Positions 26,477-36,117 of a stretch of DNA of 64,000 nt are shown piece by piece. Position 1 is the first letter of the stretch; the number at the start of each line of letters is the position of its first letter. The translations under genes and the position numbers were made by a program. The notes under the pieces are model-generated. The model saw only the letters and a program-made list of their open reading frames with translations. It had not been told where the DNA came from and searched no databases. Where the stretch lies: assembly GCF_001938565.1 (NCBI RefSeq), contig NZ_MSYM01000013.1:869496-933495 (forward strand), in the 5' to 3' direction. Source of the DNA: Rhodoferax antarcticus ANT.BR (GTDB taxonomy: Bacteria > Pseudomonadota > Gammaproteobacteria > Burkholderiales > Burkholderiaceae_C).

Positions 26477-27418
26477 TCATGAGGGATGCTTTTGTGTGCC
26501 CAGGTCGGCAAGCTGCTCGCAGGTCCAGCGGATCACGCGGGGGTTCAGGCACATCTCCAGATGGCCAATGCCATGAAATTCAGTCACCGGCACACCAGGC
26601 AGGATCTGCTCGCGCTGCGATATGCAAATGTTGTCGTTCAGGTTCAGGGCAATGCGCATGAGTGCGCGCCGCTGCTCGTCTTCGCTACTGGCCAACGTTT
26701 GCACCCATTCACTTTTAAACAGCATTTGCTTGCCGTTCAGGGTGGGCGCACCGCGGGTGATGCTGGTGCCCTGGTGCGGGGTGCCCAGGGTGACGATGCC
26801 CGCCACCCGCTTGAGTTGCGCCGGTGTGACCATGCGCAGCCAGGCGCGAATGGCCAACCCGCCCATGCTGTGGCCCACCAGCGCCACCTGCTTGGCACCG
26901 GTTTGCGCCATCAAGCGGGTCACCGCATCTTCCAGGATGGGCGCGTAGTCTTCGATCGAGCCAAACACCGGCTCCAGATCCACCGCTATCACCGGGTGAT
27001 TGGCGTTGTGCAGCGCCAATGTCATGTCGTCCCACACGCGGTGGTTGCACACATAGCCGTGCACCAGCACCACCGGCACGCCGGACCGGCCGGCTGCGCT
27101 GGCAGGTGGCATCTGAACCGTGTTGGGTTGGCGCGGCCAGGGCTGGCGCAGCATGAAAATCTTCACGGCCGCGGTGTATTCACGCCACAGCAGCCCCCAC
27201 CAGCCGCGCCCCAGGCCCGGTGTTCTGGACATCAACATCGTCGCCAGAATCACCAAAAACTGTAGCAACAAAGGCAATAACAGCGCGCAGACTGGCACCC
27301 AAAGAAGGGAGGCAACCCCGCCGCCGTCCTGGGCAGCCAGCATCGCCAGGTAAGTCCCCAGCAGTGCGCCAGAGATCAATTGAAACGCATAAAGTCCGCG
27401 CAGTAACAGTGCAAGCAT
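26477..27418 (-). CDS. Alpha/beta hydrolase, triacylglycerol-lipase-like, membrane-anchored
   Basis: 313 residues from ATG 27418. Two N-terminal hydrophobic segments (LLLRGLYAFQLISGALLG and WVPVCALLLPLLLQFLVIL) are followed by a lipase domain. It shows the oxyanion-hole strand VPVVLVHGYVCNHRVW, nucleophile elbow GHSMGGLAIRAWL, a TLGTPHQGTSI strand and a C-terminal GIGHLEM histidine. The substrate is probably a lipid ester. Its stop lies a few bases before the chromate-transporter start on the same strand. The start overlaps the region upstream of the divergent MOSC gene. Confidence 0.83.
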   Translation of the reverse strand: MLALLLRGLYAFQLISGALLGTYLAMLAAQDGGGVASLLWVPVCALLLPLLLQFLVILATMLMSRTPGLGRGWWGLLWREYTAAVKIFMLRQPWPRQPNTVQMPPASAAGRSGVPVVLVHGYVCNHRVWDDMTLALHNANHPVIAVDLEPVFGSIEDYAPILEDAVTRLMAQTGAKQVALVGHSMGGLAIRAWLRMVTPAQLKRVAGIVTLGTPHQGTSITRGAPTLNGKQMLFKSEWVQTLASSEDEQRRALMRIALNLNDNICISQREQILPGVPVTEFHGIGHLEMCLNPRVIRWTCEQLADLGTQKHPS

Positions 27419-27506
27419 GGTGGGTAAAAAGGGGTCAAAGAACGCTGGGCCACAATTGTCCGCCATCTGGGCGCGCCGCCTTGCAGCACACCACCGGAGA
27501 AGAACC

Positions 27507-28085
27507 TTGCCCCAACTCATTGGTATCCAGATAGCCAGCGCCCGGCGCGTCAAGATCAACGCCCGCGCCGTGCTCACCGCCATTCACAAACAGCCGACCG
27601 CTGGCGCCGTGCCGGTGCTGCCGCTGGGCCTGATGGGCGACGAACAGGCGGATTTGTCGGTGCACGGCGGGCTGGATAAAGCGGTGTACGCCTACCCGAG
27701 CGAACATTACCCGCTGTGGCGCGCAGCACGCGAATCGGCCGGGCTGGCCGCTATTGACGACGCCTTGCCTTGGGGCAGCATGGGTGAAAACCTCACCCTG
27801 TCAGGCCTGCTGGAGCGCGAGGTGTGGGTGGGTGATGTGCTGCAGTTTGCCCACTGCGCCCTGCGCGTGACCCTGCCACGCGAGCCGTGCTACAAGTTCA
27901 ACGCGGCCATGGGTTTCAACACCGCCGCCAAAACCATGGCACAACAGGGCTGCTGCGGCTTTTATCTGGCGGTGCAGCAGCCGGGCCACCTGCAGGCTGG
28001 CGACACCTTCGAGGTCATCCCTGGCAAGCGTGGCCTGAGCATTCCGGAGAGTTTCAGGGCGAAGATGTTCAAGCACCTGCGTTGA
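27507..28085 (+). CDS. MOSC-domain protein (YiiM-like)
   Basis: 192 residues of the MOSC fold, which carries sulfur as a cysteine persulfide or binds molybdenum cofactor. Seen: GLMGDEQADLSVHGGLDKAVYAYPSEHY, GENLTLSGLLEREVWVGDVL and the conserved cysteine in PREPCYKFNAAMG. I place the start at TTG 27507, because a GGAGAAG ribosome-binding site lies just before it and homology starts there; no ATG fits. YiiM-type proteins reduce N-hydroxylated compounds, a plausible detoxifying role. Confidence 0.8.
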   Translation: MPQLIGIQIASARRVKINARAVLTAIHKQPTAGAVPVLPLGLMGDEQADLSVHGGLDKAVYAYPSEHYPLWRAARESAGLAAIDDALPWGSMGENLTLSGLLEREVWVGDVLQFAHCALRVTLPREPCYKFNAAMGFNTAAKTMAQQGCCGFYLAVQQPGHLQAGDTFEVIPGKRGLSIPESFRAKMFKHLR

Positions 28086-28129
28086 GCGGCAGCCAGGCTT
28101 GCATCACCCCAAATGCGCACACGCCACAC

Positions 28130-28408
28130 CTACTTTTGACGACTGCCTTGATGCCGCCGAAAAAAATCAAGCGCGTGCACCATGCCCGCAACCGCCAGGC
28201 AGAGCAGCACTGGCCCGCTCAGGGACTGCGGTTGTGACACCCGATATGCCAACATCAGCAAAAACCCCGGCGTCAGGCCAAAGGCCAGATCCACCCACTG
28301 CAAACCCCGGCCAGAGCGCTGGTTGAGCAGCCCCAGGACCACAAACTCCACCACCGTGAAGAGCAGGATGAAGTCTAAAAAATGGGGCGACGCGGCAAAA
28401 TTGTTCAT
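28130..28408 (-). CDS. Small membrane protein, unrecognised
   Basis: 92 residues with about three hydrophobic segments (FILLFTVVEFVVLGLLN, WVDLAFGLTPGFLLMLAYRV, VLLCLAVAGMVHALDFF) and a basic C-terminus. Codon use resembles its neighbours. The arrangement suggests a real inner-membrane protein of unknown role, about 100 bp before the acyltransferase end on the same strand. Confidence 0.6.
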   Translation of the reverse strand: MNNFAASPHFLDFILLFTVVEFVVLGLLNQRSGRGLQWVDLAFGLTPGFLLMLAYRVSQPQSLSGPVLLCLAVAGMVHALDFFRRHQGSRQK

Positions 28409-28469
28409 GCGGATCAGTCTTTTGGTGGTTTGTCAAAGAAATAGGGAATGACCCAGGGCAGATCTAAAG

Positions 28470-28523
28470 CTATCTTAAAAATAGCTACTGGCGCTTTTAG
28501 GGATTGGGCTAGAGCCTGTTTTT
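28470..28523 (+). repeat. Dispersed hairpin repeat, copy 13
   Basis: Plus-orientation copy (ATAGCTACTGGCGCTTTTAG, GGGCTAGAGCC) overlapping the 3' end of the acyltransferase, whose last residues and stop codon lie in it. Confidence 0.8.
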
Positions 28524-29414
28524 GTCTGCAAGTATCTGCGAGATCAGGGCGTCTTTCTCGCGCCACAGCTGATTCACCCACCCTTGGCAGGCTTCGCGCA
28601 GTGCCTGCTCGGCGTCTTGCCCGGCTGCGGGCTGGGCGTGCGGCACGGCTAGCGTGTTGACCCGCACCACCACCTGCTTGACCTGGCCCAGCAGAAACTG
28701 GGTGAAGGTGGGCCGCCCGTTGGGGTAGACGATGGTGATGTCCAGCACCGCGCCAAACTTGTCGCCCATCGCGTCCAAAGCCAGTGTGATGCCACCGGCC
28801 TTGGGCTTGAGCAGGTGTTGGTAGGGCGATTGCTGACGCTGCTGTTTGGCGGGGGTGAAACGGGTGCCTTCCAGAAAATTCATCACGCTGGTGGGCACCA
28901 GCGCGTATTTCTCGCAGGCGGCGCGGGTGGTGGCGGCGTCTTTGCCGCGGGCTTCTGGGTGTTCTTTGAGATAGGCCTCGCTGTGGCGGCGCATGAACGG
29001 AAACTCCAGCGCCCACCAGGCCAGCCCCATGATCGGCACCCAAATCAGCTCTTTCTTCAGGAAGAACTTCAGCAGCGGAATGCGCCGGTTCAGCACATGC
29101 TGCAGCACCAAAATATCCACCCAACTCTGGTGGTTGGACACCACCAGGTACCACTGGCGCGGGCTCAGGGCCTGCAGGCCTGACACATCCCAATCGAGCT
29201 TTTGCGTCAGACGCATCCAGAAGCTGTTGCCCGCAATCCAGGCCTCGGCAATGCGCAGCAGCAGCGGGTCGATCAGGAGCCGCACGGTCTTGAACGGCAG
29301 CAGCAGCTTGACCACTGACACCACCAGCAGGATTGGCACCCACAGCAAAATGTTGAGCAGCATGAGCAGGCCAGCCAGGGCGCCCAGCAACGGTGCAGGC
29401 AAAAAGTGAAGCAT
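28509..29414 (-). CDS. 1-acylglycerol-3-phosphate acyltransferase-like protein (YihG type)
   Basis: 301 residues from ATG 29414. An N-terminal membrane anchor (LLGALAGLLMLLNILLWVPI) is followed by the PlsC domain. It shows NHQSWVDIL (NHxxxxD catalytic block), FMRRHSEAYLKEHPE, FLEGTRFTP (EGTR block III) and a PKAGGITLALDAM block IV. Such YihG/YcfD-type proteins acylate lysophosphatidic acid or tune membrane lipids at the inner membrane. The 3' end overlaps dispersed repeat copy 13. Divergent from the small gene at 29514. Confidence 0.88.
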   Translation of the reverse strand: MLHFLPAPLLGALAGLLMLLNILLWVPILLVVSVVKLLLPFKTVRLLIDPLLLRIAEAWIAGNSFWMRLTQKLDWDVSGLQALSPRQWYLVVSNHQSWVDILVLQHVLNRRIPLLKFFLKKELIWVPIMGLAWWALEFPFMRRHSEAYLKEHPEARGKDAATTRAACEKYALVPTSVMNFLEGTRFTPAKQQRQQSPYQHLLKPKAGGITLALDAMGDKFGAVLDITIVYPNGRPTFTQFLLGQVKQVVVRVNTLAVPHAQPAAGQDAEQALREACQGWVNQLWREKDALISQILADKNRL

Positions 29415-29513
29415 GTTGGTTGAAATTTCTGAGCACAGGGTATGCGCCGATGCGCCATTTTCGGGGATGATCAGCGTGTTTGTCAGACCGTTTTTTGAGG
29501 ATGGTGCCCAAAG

Positions 29514-29729
29514 ATGATGCTTGTGTTGTCGTTGCTGATCGTCGCCACACTGGTGCTGGGTTTTTACAGTGTGGACGAGGTGACTGGTGGTGTTACCCAG
29601 GCACTGTCGGGTGCAGGCGCGGTCTATATTCTGGTGTTTTTGCTGGCGTTGCTGGTGGGTTGGGTGGTCTGGAGAAAGCGCCGGGCAACGGCCCAGGCGA
29701 AACGCGGCGGGGCCCCCGATTCCCATTGA
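29514..29729 (+). CDS. Small membrane protein, unrecognised (71 residues)
   Basis: Two hydrophobic helices (LVLSLLIVATLVLGFYS and VYILVFLLALLVGWVVW) around a glycine-rich loop, then a basic tail WRKRRATAQAKR. Typical of small inner-membrane proteins. It ends 25 bp before the oxidoreductase start on the same strand and may be co-transcribed with it. No family recognised. Confidence 0.55.
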   Translation: MMLVLSLLIVATLVLGFYSVDEVTGGVTQALSGAGAVYILVFLLALLVGWVVWRKRRATAQAKRGGAPDSH

Positions 29730-29754
29730 CCAATATTTCAAACGAATTTTCACC

Positions 29755-30858
29755 ATGACAAATTCTTCCACTGTGCAAGTGGCGCTGATTGGCTACGGCA
29801 GTGCTGCCAAGATTTTCCATGCCCCGCTGGTTGCCGGTGTGCCTGGCCTGCAGCTGGCCTGCATCTGCTCCAGCCGCCCCGAAACGGTCCACGCCGACTG
29901 GCCTGAGGTGCGGGTGGTGGCGACACCGGCTGAGGTTTTTTCGGATGCCAGTATCGATGTGGTGGTGATCGCCACCCCGAATGACAGCCACTACCCGCTG
30001 GCACTCGCCGCCCTGCGAGCTGGCAAACATGTGGTGGTAGACAAACCCTGTACTGTTACCCTGGCCGATGCCGAACATCTGCTGGTGGTGGCCGCGCAGC
30101 ATGGCCGGGTGCTAACCGTGTTTCAAAACCGGCGGCTTGACAGTGACTTTTTGGCGCTGCGGGAAGTGCTGGCCAACGGTGCACTGGGCCGCGTCGTGCA
30201 GGTGGACTCGCACTTTGACCGTTACCGGCCGGTGGTACCCAGCCGCTGGCGCGAAGAAGACTTGCCGGGCTCGGGCCTGTGGTTTGATCTGGGCGCTCAC
30301 CTGGTCGACCAGGCGCTGGTGCTCTGGGGTATGCCAGACGCCATCAACCTGGACCTGGCTTGCCTGCGCGACGGCTCGCAGGTGAACGACTGGTTTCACG
30401 CCGTGCTGCGTTACGACACGGCGCATGCGGGCCTGCGGGTGATTCTGCACGCCAGCACGCTGGTGGCTGACGGGGGCCCACGCTGGGCGGTGCATGGCAC
30501 TCGGGGCAGTTTCACCAAATATGGTCTGGATACGCAGGAAGACGCTTTGAAAACCGGCCAGCGCCCGCAGTTGGGCGCTTTGGCAGACTGGGGCCAGGAC
30601 GCGCAGCCGGGCACATTGCTGCAGATGACCACCCTGCCGGGTGTAGCGGCGCCACTGTCAGTGCGCCGCGAGGCGCCCAACCCCAACGGCAACCACCTGG
30701 CTTACTACGCGAACCTGCGCGAGCACCTGGCCGGGCGGGCAGACCTGCTGGTGACGCCAGACCAGGTGCGTGCAGTCATGCGGGTGCTGACCGTGGGCGA
30801 GAAAAGTGCCGCGCAACGTCGGGTAATGGCGCTTGGCGTTGAAGCCGCCCGGGCTTAA
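29755..30858 (+). CDS. Gfo/Idh/MocA-family oxidoreductase
   Basis: 367 residues. N-terminal Rossmann fold with VALIGYGSAAKIFHAPL and DVVVIATPNDSHYPLALAALRAGKHVVVDKPC, where the EKP-like Lys is present as DKP. The C-terminal domain carries SGLWFDLGAHLVDQAL with the catalytic histidine. Related to the YdgJ group of NAD(P)-dependent sugar or inositol dehydrogenases; the substrate cannot be told. ATG 29755 starts at the conserved fold. A second, broken member of the superfamily lies at 38970-39757. Confidence 0.88.
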   Translation: MTNSSTVQVALIGYGSAAKIFHAPLVAGVPGLQLACICSSRPETVHADWPEVRVVATPAEVFSDASIDVVVIATPNDSHYPLALAALRAGKHVVVDKPCTVTLADAEHLLVVAAQHGRVLTVFQNRRLDSDFLALREVLANGALGRVVQVDSHFDRYRPVVPSRWREEDLPGSGLWFDLGAHLVDQALVLWGMPDAINLDLACLRDGSQVNDWFHAVLRYDTAHAGLRVILHASTLVADGGPRWAVHGTRGSFTKYGLDTQEDALKTGQRPQLGALADWGQDAQPGTLLQMTTLPGVAAPLSVRREAPNPNGNHLAYYANLREHLAGRADLLVTPDQVRAVMRVLTVGEKSAAQRRVMALGVEAARA

Positions 30859-30919
30859 GCCCTGCTGGCGCAGCGGGTAAGATTTCACCTGTCATGACCC
30901 ATCCAGAGCGTTTATCGTG

Positions 30920-31294
30920 ATGTCAGCGATTCTTCCCATCAGCCTGGGCGCTGCTTTTGGCGCGGTGCTGCGCTGGCTGCTCAGCACCCGCCTCAACAGC
31001 CTGTATCCCGCGCTGCCACTGGGCACCCTGGTGGCCAATCTGGTGGGCGGTTATCTGGTGGGTGTGGCCATCTCGTATTTCGCCCTGCACATGGAACTGT
31101 CACCGCAGTGGCGTCTGCTGGTGATCACCGGGTTTCTGGGCGGGTTGACGACTTTTTCCACATTTTCCGCCGAGGTCGTGACGCAAATCCAGCAAGGCAA
31201 CCTGGCCTGGGCCTTTGCCACCATCACCGCCCATGTGATCGGCTCGCTGCTGATGACTTTTTTGGGTATGGCCACGGTGGCAGCACTGACCTGA
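30920..31294 (+). CDS. crcB: Fluoride channel CrcB/Fluc
   Basis: 124 residues, four membrane helices. Fluc signatures: [34 protein letters not shown] and [17 protein letters not shown], the last containing the Na+ site and the phenylalanine box. Dimeric fluoride exporter of the inner membrane. A GTG three bases upstream is an alternative start. No fluoride riboswitch is seen in the 61-bp leader. Confidence 0.93.
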   Translation: MSAILPISLGAAFGAVLRWLLSTRLNSLYPALPLGTLVANLVGGYLVGVAISYFALHMELSPQWRLLVITGFLGGLTTFSTFSAEVVTQIQQGNLAWAFATITAHVIGSLLMTFLGMATVAALT

Positions 31295-31771
31295 TCAACC
31301 CGGCTGCCTATCTCTGCACCCAGGCTGCGCTGGCCCTGATGGGTGTGGTTCAAAACGATGTGCCATTTCGCTAGGTTAGATGTTGGGTCCGGGGTGGTTT
31401 GATGCTGTTGGCTCCATCAGCCGGGCGATGCGCTTTGCCACGTGTCCCCCGCCCGCTGCGCGGCCTCCTCCTTAACCTACGCAAAGCGCACCACCCGACT
31501 GATTTTTTCCGAGCGTTTTGGTACGCTGGCAGGGGCCAGTCAACAGTGGCCTGCGTTCGATAGGGCGCGAATGGATGTGAATGGCTGACAGCAGAAATTC
31601 TGACCCAGAAGGGGCCAGTCGCCGTGCCGGGTTTGGTGCGCTGCGCCGGGGTTGGCGTGAGATCTTGATGTCTTCAGGATGTCACTCAGTTTGAATCGCA
31701 CCCGGCCCTGATAGCCGTGTTGACAAGCCCAAAACCTTACACTCGAACTCTTTCTTTCCCCTGAAGTTTGC
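31295..31771. other. Intergenic stretch before the radical SAM gene
   Basis: About 477 bp. I see no gene or clear promoter. The stretch 31420-31500 contains a loose inverted pair, GCGCTTTGCCACGT and ACGCAAAGCGCACC (GCGCTTTGC against GCAAAGCGC), which could form a 9-bp stem over a 40-nt loop. Confidence 0.45.
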
Positions 31772-34228
31772 ATGAACGCCCTCGTTGACGTCTCTTTTTT
31801 CCCACGCGCGGCCAAACCGCTGACCAGTTATCGCAAGTTCTGGGCGGCGCGTTTTGGCACGGCGCCGCATTTGCCCATGAGCCGTGCCGAGATGGACAAA
31901 CTCGGCTGGGACAGCTGCGACATCGTGCTGGTCACCGGTGACGCGTATGTGGATCATCCGAGCTTTGGCATGGCGGTGATTGGCCGCATGTTGGAGGCCC
32001 AAGGCTTTCGGGTCGGCATCATCGCCCAGCCGGATTGGCAAAGTGCCGAGCCGTTTCGGGCTATGGGGCGTCCCAACCTGTTCTGGGGCGTGACTGCGGG
32101 CAACATGGACAGCATGATCAACCGCTACACGGCGGACCGCAAAATCCGCACTGATGATGCCTACACCCCCGGTGACATGGGTGGCAAGCGCCCGGACCGC
32201 GCGGCCATCGTCTACAGCCAGCGTTGCCGCGAGGCTTACAAAGACGTGCCGCTGATTCTGGGCGGCATCGAAGGCAGCCTGCGCCGCATCGCCCACTACG
32301 ACTATTGGAGCGATAAAGTGCGGCGCAGCATCGTGGTGGATGCCAAGTGTGACCTGCTGCTGTACGGCAACGCCGAGCGCGCCTTGGTCGAGGTGGCCCA
32401 CCGGTTGGCCGCGCGCGAGCCGATTGAGCGCATCACCGATGTGCGCGGCACCGCATTCGTGCGCCGAACCGGCGATGAAAGCCGCCTGGGCTGGTTTGAG
32501 CTGGACTCCACCAGTGTGGATGAGCCCGGCCGCATCGAGTTGCACATCAACCCGTACCAGACCACGGCCGAGCAGGCGGCAGGGCAGGGCAGCACTTGCA
32601 ACCAGGCAGGTGCTGCTTTGGTTCAGGTGGCAACTACTACAGATTCAATAGCTACTAACGCATTTTCCATAAGGGCTACAGGCCAAAAAAGCTTGCAAAA
32701 CCTGACCGTATCAGATGTCCAGCCGATGCACTTTATGGTCAACCCGGCGCTCAGTGGCAAGCTCAAGGTGCCACCACGCCAGCGGTCGGTGATCCGCTTG
32801 CCCAGCTACGAGCAGGTTAAGGCAGACCCGGTGCTTTACGCGCATGCCAGCCGCGTGCTGCATCTGGAAACCAACCCCGGCAACGCCCGCGCCCTGGTGC
32901 AGACGCACGGCGAGGGCGTAGTAGCGCGTGACGTGTGGATGAACCCGCCGCCGATCCCGCTTACCACGGCCGAGATGGATTACGTGTTTGGCCTGCCGTA
33001 TGCCCGCGCGCCACATCCGGTGTATGCCGACGAGCACGGTAGCCATGACGGCGCGACCAAAATCCCGGCTTGGGAGATGATCCGCTTTTCGATCAACATC
33101 ATGCGTGGCTGTTTTGGCGGCTGCACCTTTTGCTCGATCACCGAGCACGAAGGACGCATCATCCAGAGCCGCTCCGAAGACTCGATCATCCAGGAGATTG
33201 AGGACATTCGCGACAAGGTCAAAGGCTTCACTGGCACGGTTTCAGATCTGGGCGGGCCGACGGCCAACATGTACCGTCTGGGCTGCAAAAGCCCAGAGAT
33301 TGAGGCCGCCTGCCGCAAACCCAGCTGCGTGTTTCCCGGCATCTGCCAAAACTTGGGCACCGACCACCAGCCGCTGATCAATATCTACCGGCGTGCCCGA
33401 GCGCTTAAAGGCGTGAAAAAAATTCTCATCGGCTCCGGTGTGCGTTACGACCTAGCGGTGCAAAGCCCTGAATACGTCAAAGAGTTGGTGCAACACCATG
33501 TGGGCGGCTACCTGAAAATTGCCCCCGAGCACACCGAATCTGGCCCCTTAAGCAAGATGATGAAGCCGGGCATGGGCACCTACGACAAGTTCAAAGCACT
33601 GTTTGACAAATACACCTTGGAAGCGGGCAAAAAGCAGTTTCTGATCCCGTACTTCATTGCCGCCCACCCCGGCACCACCGATGAAGACATGATGAACTTG
33701 GCGATTTGGCTGAAGAAAAATGGCTTCCGTGCCGACCAAGTGCAAAGCTTCTACCCCAGCCCGATGGCCACCGCCACCGCCATGTACCACACCGGGCGCA
33801 ACCCGTTGCGTGGCGTGCACCGCGAGGTGCAAAGTGCTGACGAGACGGTGGACGTGGTGCGCGGTGACAAGCGCCGCCGCTTGCACAAAGCCTTTTTGCG
33901 CTATCACGATGCGAGTAACTGGTCCTTATTGCGTGAAGCCTTGAAGGCGATGGGCCGCAGCGATTTGATTGGCAACGGCAAGCACCACCTGATTCCCACA
34001 TGGCAGCCGCTGGCTGACGACGGTGATCAGAGTGCCCGCAAAAAGAATTCCTTGGCATCCGATGCGAAAGTCACTTCGCGCGCGGGCCAACCAGCTGCCA
34101 AGCCGCAGCAGCCGGTCAAAGGCCGCCTGCTGACCCAGCACACCGGCCTGCCGCCGCGCGATACTGGTGCGAAGCGTTCTGCCAGCAAGCCCCTGCCAGG
34201 CTTGCAAAAGAAACTATCAAATAGATAA
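31772..34228 (+). CDS. YgiQ-family radical SAM protein
   Basis: 818 residues. N-terminal YgiQ domain ([40 protein letters not shown]). The radical SAM cluster motif is [20 protein letters not shown] (CxxxCxxC read as C-F-G-G-C-T-F-C). The C-terminal DUF3362-like region ([19 protein letters not shown]) precedes a long basic, disordered tail. The family is conserved but its substrate is unknown. Dispersed repeat copy 14 is translated in frame at about residues 290-307 ([18 protein letters not shown]), between the two domains. Length exceeds the usual 600-750 mainly through this insert and the tail. Confidence 0.93.
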   Translation: MNALVDVSFFPRAAKPLTSYRKFWAARFGTAPHLPMSRAEMDKLGWDSCDIVLVTGDAYVDHPSFGMAVIGRMLEAQGFRVGIIAQPDWQSAEPFRAMGRPNLFWGVTAGNMDSMINRYTADRKIRTDDAYTPGDMGGKRPDRAAIVYSQRCREAYKDVPLILGGIEGSLRRIAHYDYWSDKVRRSIVVDAKCDLLLYGNAERALVEVAHRLAAREPIERITDVRGTAFVRRTGDESRLGWFELDSTSVDEPGRIELHINPYQTTAEQAAGQGSTCNQAGAALVQVATTTDSIATNAFSIRATGQKSLQNLTVSDVQPMHFMVNPALSGKLKVPPRQRSVIRLPSYEQVKADPVLYAHASRVLHLETNPGNARALVQTHGEGVVARDVWMNPPPIPLTTAEMDYVFGLPYARAPHPVYADEHGSHDGATKIPAWEMIRFSINIMRGCFGGCTFCSITEHEGRIIQSRSEDSIIQEIEDIRDKVKGFTGTVSDLGGPTANMYRLGCKSPEIEAACRKPSCVFPGICQNLGTDHQPLINIYRRARALKGVKKILIGSGVRYDLAVQSPEYVKELVQHHVGGYLKIAPEHTESGPLSKMMKPGMGTYDKFKALFDKYTLEAGKKQFLIPYFIAAHPGTTDEDMMNLAIWLKKNGFRADQVQSFYPSPMATATAMYHTGRNPLRGVHREVQSADETVDVVRGDKRRRLHKAFLRYHDASNWSLLREALKAMGRSDLIGNGKHHLIPTWQPLADDGDQSARKKNSLASDAKVTSRAGQPAAKPQQPVKGRLLTQHTGLPPRDTGAKRSASKPLPGLQKKLSNR
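32640..32690 (+). repeat. Dispersed hairpin repeat, copy 14 (inside the YgiQ gene)
   Basis: Plus-orientation copy (AATAGCTACTAACGCATTTT, CATAAGGGCTACAGGCC) read in frame in an interdomain stretch. Confidence 0.85.
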
Positions 34229-34247
34229 TTTTCTCGGCTGATGGCAA

Positions 34248-34613
34248 TCAGCGCTGTGCAGGCTGCGTCCCCGACAGCGGCAGGCCAGACGTCTTCTCGC
34301 GATGATCGTGCACTCGTCCAAGTGCGCTATCGAGCAGGCGCACCATTTTTTGCGCAGCGCCTTGCACCGCCTGCTCCATGGTTGCGGCATGTTCCGTCAC
34401 CGTCACCGGTTGACGGCCTTCCAGACGGGCCTCCAGCATGCAACGCTGGTCTTTTTGCCCGTTTTTGTCAGCGTTTTCGTCGCTCAGATGCACTTCTATC
34501 CGCGTCACACGGTCGCTAAAGCGCGCCAGCGCCTGCTCAATCGTGGCGCTAACCTGCGCGGCCATTGTCTCGGTGGCGTCGCTATTGATGTCGGTATTGA
34601 GTTGAATCTTCAT
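34248..34613 (-). CDS. Ribosome hibernation factor-like protein (HPF/RaiA fold)
   Basis: 121 residues from ATG 34613. N-terminal half has the beta-alpha-beta pattern of HPF/YfiA proteins (ETMAAQVSATIEQALARFSD, VTRIEVHLSDENADKNG, CMLEARLEGRQPVTVTEHA and ATMEQAVQGAAQKMVRLLDSALG). Such proteins bind the 30S A/P sites in stressed cells. It is the more divergent, single-domain sort often next to stress genes. The start lies 30 bp after the end of the eRF1-like gene on the same strand, so both are probably co-transcribed. Confidence 0.78.
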   Translation of the reverse strand: MKIQLNTDINSDATETMAAQVSATIEQALARFSDRVTRIEVHLSDENADKNGQKDQRCMLEARLEGRQPVTVTEHAATMEQAVQGAAQKMVRLLDSALGRVHDHREKTSGLPLSGTQPAQR

Positions 34614-34645
34614 GGGGTTCTCTTGTTGGGCTTGTGAAAGATCGG

Positions 34646-35815
34646 TCAGTGACGAAAGTTGGCTGCCGCGCCACTGCGACAAGGCATGCGATCTGTCGGC
34701 AGGACACGCACCACACCGCCCATGCTCTCGACCAGCGCACCCAGGTCGTCCAGCACATCGTCCACACGCGGGTTGCTCAGGTCGGCATGATCAATGCGTC
34801 CGGTCGTCTCATCAATGCGCCCGGCCACTTGGCGGTCGGCCTCGATCAACAACGATGCCACGCGGCCAGCCACTGCAGCATGAGCGATCTGCGGCAGGTT
34901 CTCACTGCCCAGCCCCTGGGCTGCGGCGGCTGCGTAGGCATTGCACCAGGCTGCCTGCTGCGCCTCCAGTTGCGGTGCCATGACCTCCCATGAGCGCTGG
35001 CGCAACTGGTCGTGCGTCAGCCCCTGCGGGTCAACCATCAGGCCGCCCGCCAGCAACAGCGGGTTGTGGCTGACCTCGCGAAACAAGTGGTGGTGCTCGG
35101 GCAGTGCCGCCAGCATCAAGGGCAGACCTGACGGGCGCGAGTGGTGTTCCTGCACGGTTGCGTCCACCGCCCGGAAGAAGCGCTCAGCATCGCCGTCGAT
35201 CTCGTCCTTCCTGGCGCCGTGGCCGTGGCGCATGGCCACGCGGCCCTCGCCAAGGCCGCCATACGACGACACGGTGGTGTGCGGCTCGGTCTGCTCGTAG
35301 CCTTTTGCCTCGGTCACCGTCTGCGGCACGTCGGCCGCCAGCACCACGGCATCAAGCGCGTGGCGATCGCCTTCGAAGAGCTGTACCTTGTTCAAACTCA
35401 ACGCCAGTACCTGGTAGCGCCCAGTCGACTGCAGCCAATTGCGCAGCGGCTTGGTGTGAAAGCTGTCAGCCACCACGGCCAACTCGGGCACCGCACGCTG
35501 CAGCAGAAACACGCGGAAAAAACCCGGTGCGCCCAGCACGGCTAGACCGTCTAGCGTGTGGTTCCAGAAGTCATGGTCTTCGGCGAGGGCCTCGAAGGGC
35601 CCGACCAAGACACTGACGGCATCCTTCGCATGCTGCTTTTGCAGTGAGGCCGCCAACTCCTTCACGAGTTGGTTGAAACGCATCGGGTCCTGTTGGTTGT
35701 CCGGATGGTTTCGATGGGTTGGCTGGTACAGCGACAGGCAGGGTTGCCCCTTGAATGACGCTATGTCAGAAAGGCTAGCCTGGGTGAGTGTGTCGGGTGT
35801 GTGGGTAGTCTTCAT
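34646..35815 (-). CDS. eRF1-like protein, baeRF family 3 type
   Basis: 389 residues from ATG 35815. Recognisable blocks are CLSLYQPTHRNHPDNQQDPM, FNQLVKELAASL, GFFRVFLLQRAVPELAVVAD, FHTKPLRNWLQSTGRYQVL, LALSLNKVQLFEGD and VAGRVASLLIEADRQVAGRI. This matches the bacterial/archaeal eRF1-like (baeRF) families, predicted to act on stalled ribosomes or in stress; no biochemical function is established. Its neighbour on the same strand is a hibernation-factor-like gene, which supports a ribosome-related role. The GGLGEGRVAMRHGHG segment corresponds to the variable catalytic-loop position. Confidence 0.65.
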   Translation of the reverse strand: MKTTHTPDTLTQASLSDIASFKGQPCLSLYQPTHRNHPDNQQDPMRFNQLVKELAASLQKQHAKDAVSVLVGPFEALAEDHDFWNHTLDGLAVLGAPGFFRVFLLQRAVPELAVVADSFHTKPLRNWLQSTGRYQVLALSLNKVQLFEGDRHALDAVVLAADVPQTVTEAKGYEQTEPHTTVSSYGGLGEGRVAMRHGHGARKDEIDGDAERFFRAVDATVQEHHSRPSGLPLMLAALPEHHHLFREVSHNPLLLAGGLMVDPQGLTHDQLRQRSWEVMAPQLEAQQAAWCNAYAAAAAQGLGSENLPQIAHAAVAGRVASLLIEADRQVAGRIDETTGRIDHADLSNPRVDDVLDDLGALVESMGGVVRVLPTDRMPCRSGAAANFRH

Positions 35816-36117
35816 GTCGCTTCCTTCGGTGGTTTTTGTCGACCAACAGCATGTGGTGACAACGGTACGCCACATGCTCCCGGGCCGGGACGCAACGCAG
35901 CACGCAGTGCTGGTCGGTAATGCAGTCTGACCGGCGCGCGTGACCTTGTCAGTACGGCAGCGCACGGTCCAGATCGCACGGATCGCGAGAATCTGCCGCC
36001 TACACTGCTCTGTTGGAATGGCTTCATGCGCAAGAATTTGATTTGAGTCGGTTGCAACGCATCAAACAACCCAAGCCACTGGGTGGCAGTCATCGCATAA
36101 AACTTCGGAGTCGGCCC

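Noticed and set aside
30859..30919. Fluoride riboswitch before crcB
   Set aside because: The leader is only about 60 bases and shows neither the conserved pairing nor the typical core of that riboswitch.
31540..31815. Open frame on the minus strand before the radical SAM gene
   Set aside because: It overlaps the start of the real gene, lacks homology and has no ribosome-binding site.
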